Part shown: piece by piece, positions 62,639-64,000 of the stretch | Numbering within the stretch: position 1 is the stretch's first letter | Layout of the letters: each line of letters starts with the position of its first letter | NCBI RefSeq assembly: GCF_031456295.1 | Contig: NZ_JAVDUJ010000001.1 | Location: 1,364,001 to 1,428,000, forward strand | Length of the DNA stretch: 64,000 nt | Source: Arcanobacterium_A hippocoleae | GTDB lineage: Bacteria > Actinomycetota > Actinomycetes > Actinomycetales > Actinomycetaceae | Reading direction: 5' to 3' | Made by a program: the position numbers and the translations under genes | The notes under the pieces: model-generated | The model's database searches: none | Told to the model about the DNA's origin: nothing | The model's input: the letters and a program-made list of their open reading frames with translations, nothing else

Positions 62639-63033
62639 TTATTGAAGAAAATTCTTATCAATCATGTGCGCTTCAATCCATGACGCTAAACTTTGCTGGC
62701 TTTCTTTTCCAGATGCAATATCTAAATATAGCTTTACTAATTCCTCGTCGCGATATGAAAGCTCTACTCCATTTACCGATAAAAATACAAGCATAGCGTG
62801 GGCTCCAATGCGCTTATTTCCATCAACAAACGGGTGATTGGCTGAGAGTGAATAACCTAAACATGCTGCTTTTTCAATTAAGGTGGATATAAATCCACAC
62901 CTCCGAAAGTTTGAAATGGCGCATTTATGGCTGCGTCTAGCAGCGTAGAATCTCTCAGTTGAGCACTTCCTCCAAAATACGAGATTAAAGCTTTGTGCAG
63001 CGCGAGAACGTCTTCCCTTGTAAGAACTTTCAT
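62639..63033 (-). pseudogene. doc: Doc/Fic-family toxin gene, frameshifted
   Basis: Two frames together encode one Doc-type protein. Frame 1 starts at ATG 63033 (MKVLTREDVLALHKALISYF) and ends with TAA at 62878 after GGVDLYPP. Frame 2 continues TLIEKAACLGYSLSANHPFVDGNKRIGAHAMLVFL, with the Fic motif HPFVDGNKRIG, to 62639. One base appears to be missing near 62881-62889, next to a small palindrome (GTGGAT ATAA ATCCAC). Intact Doc proteins modify EF-Tu. The gene overlaps the antitoxin by 3 bases. It is either inactive or read by frameshifting; a sequencing error is also possible. Confidence 0.85.
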
Positions 63034-63293
63034 TTTGCAAGCTCGTTATATACCTTAGCGTTGCGGGTAATAATTCGCTCAGAAATCTCATTTAGTTCAG
63101 CTCTGGACACATTTTCAATCTCGGAATCATTTGGTAAAACCGCAACATCGAAAGGTAAGCCCCCGCGCATTAAGCACTGCCGCAGAAACACGTTTACTGC
63201 GCTCGACATATCTAGCCCTAGCTTTGAAAAAAGTTGGGTTGCCTGAATTTTCACATCTGCATCAATCCGAATTTGAGTTGGTACGGTAGCCAT
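63030..63293 (-). CDS. RelB/DinJ-family antitoxin
   Basis: An 87-residue protein starting MATVPTQIRIDADVKIQATQLFSKLGLDMSSAVNVFLRQ, the ribbon-helix-helix N terminus of RelB/DinJ antitoxins, with a charged C-terminal part. ATG at 63293 has GAGGG 8 bases upstream; the open frame to 63470 is not supported. It overlaps a Doc-type toxin, an unusual pairing. It probably represses its own operon. Confidence 0.88.
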   Translation of the reverse strand: MATVPTQIRIDADVKIQATQLFSKLGLDMSSAVNVFLRQCLMRGGLPFDVAVLPNDSEIENVSRAELNEISERIITRNAKVYNELAK

Positions 63294-63781
63294 TTGACAT
63301 CCCTCACTTAAATATTTACATTGCCTGCAATATAGTTTACAACGTAAATCATTTCGGTTTATTATTTTACCTGTTGATTGCGCGGCACAGAGCATGAGAT
63401 GGTTTTCATTGGCGACGGCGGGCTGTGCATCTAGCTTCCCGTAATCCGTTCTTGATTGGGGTTTGAGCATTCAGATTTAGTCGGTGTTTGCTAAGCTGGC
63501 GGATGTTTCTTGGTTCGTTAGTCTGACGGATGTAGCCATGCAGCCCGAACAAAAATGTGCAGCGCCTTTTTAGTTGGGTCTAGTTTAGCTGGTTCCAAGT
63601 GGTGTTTTTGCATAGCGGTCAGGCTTGATCTATGCAAAAACACCACTTTCCACCCGATCAAACACCAGTTTCATTGCCCCAACACAAATAAAACGTGCAG
63701 CGCCGATTTATGCTAGATAATTCCATATTCCGCGGCATATTATTACCGCTTTGCGCTACTCTTTCGGCTTTATAGATTCGT
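63294..63781. other. Non-coding region between antitoxin and DUF4143 gene
   Basis: About 490 bases with the antitoxin promoter, one long inverted repeat (63597-63648) and an imperfect repeated motif GTGCAGCGCC at about 63557 and 63693. The small minus-strand frame at 63658-63858 is not credible as it overlaps the DUF4143 gene in another frame. Confidence 0.5.
63597..63648. repeat. 19-bp perfect inverted repeat
   Basis: Arms AAGTGGTGTTTTTGCATAG and CTATGCAAAAACACCACTT enclose 14 bases. It may be the terminator of the minus-strand DUF4143 gene or a small palindromic element. Confidence 0.8.
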
Positions 63782-64000
63782 TTACAAACACATCGCCATA
63801 TAGAGCGGCAGATAAGTGACGCCGTTTTCAAAATGCAGATCCTTGGTGTAAAGCACATAGCGGTTTGGGATTTTCATTTGGTATTTTGCGATAAACGAAT
63901 CTAAAGATTTGTGTGCTTTGTATGCTGAAGATTTCACTTCGATTGGGCAAATGCGTTTTCCTTGTAAAATCACGAAATCAATTTCGTATGAGTTTTCCTT
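63782..64000 (-). CDS. AAA ATPase with DUF4143 domain (3' part only)
   Basis: The frame is open to the window edge on the minus strand and ends with TAA at 63782. The visible 72 residues read EIDFVI then ICPIEVKSSAYKAHKSLDSF and end YLPLYMAMCL, the end of the DUF4143 domain of AAA proteins, with the PD-(D/E)XK-like D-(x)n-EVK arrangement. The N-terminal ATPase lies outside the window. Confidence 0.75.
   Translation of the reverse strand, partial: KENSYEIDFVILQGKRICPIEVKSSAYKAHKSLDSFIAKYQMKIPNRYVLYTKDLHFENGVTYLPLYMAMCL

Noticed and set aside
63597..63648. Terminal repeat of an insertion sequence
   Set aside because: No transposase gene or second boundary is visible in the window.
1..64000. 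CRISPR array or prophage
   Set aside because: No regularly spaced repeats, cas genes or phage structural genes were seen.

Overview
The window looks like a chromosomal stretch of a Gram-positive actinomycete of moderate GC content, most like Actinomycetaceae or a relative. The signs are the actinobacterial block serS / HAD phosphatase / pheA / DUF5926 / glycosyltransferase, the DUF4235 protein, the bifunctional-type dCTP deaminase, the fused MrpA-MrpB subunit and several LPXTG pilus loci with class C sortases. No species is assigned. I see no phage, insertion sequence or CRISPR array.

Layout. 1-15.4 kb is mostly housekeeping: tRNA-Ser(UGA), two paralogous polytopic membrane proteins with ectodomains (498-2963 and 7956-10610), serS with a Cof-type phosphatase, a diacylglycerol-kinase-family protein, pheA, a family 2 glycosyltransferase, a DUF5926 protein, upp, tRNA-Val(CAC), tRNA-Ser(CGA) and a luciferase-like monooxygenase. 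15.5-24.6 kb is pilus locus 1: large pilin 1, shaft pilin, large pilin 2 and a class C sortase. 24.6-31.1 kb holds tadA, a regulator with a cysteine cluster overlapping a CtpE-like P-type ATPase, a GlsB/YeaQ protein and etfBA. 31.4-39.1 kb is pilus locus 2: a 1536-residue adhesin, a shaft pilin and a class C sortase. 39.3-50.1 kb is a sugar locus: a LacI regulator divergent from ebgA-ebgC, an EamA exporter, an ABC sugar importer and a glycosidase. 50.2-58.5 kb carries dcd, a complete Mrp Na+/H+ antiporter operon and DUF4235. 58.6-62.4 kb is a TPP riboswitch followed by thiBPQ. The end holds a RelB/DinJ-type antitoxin with a frameshifted Doc/Fic toxin, a long inverted repeat and the 3' end of an AAA/DUF4143 gene cut by the window edge.

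The most interesting signal is a set of long intergenic guanine tracts: 13 G before large pilin 1, 9 G before large pilin 2, 11 G before the adhesin of locus 2, and 9 G between lacI and ebgA. They are not in the coding frames, so length change would act on transcription or the leader rather than on reading frame. In locus 1 a terminator separates tip1+shaft from tip2+sortase, each with its own tract, so full pilus assembly may require both units to be on. A second notable signal is a 19-bp copy of the 3' end of tRNA-Ser(CGA), 199 bp downstream of the original, bracketing a hairpin-rich segment that also contains an inverted tRNA T-arm: this looks like an integration scar or mini-element.
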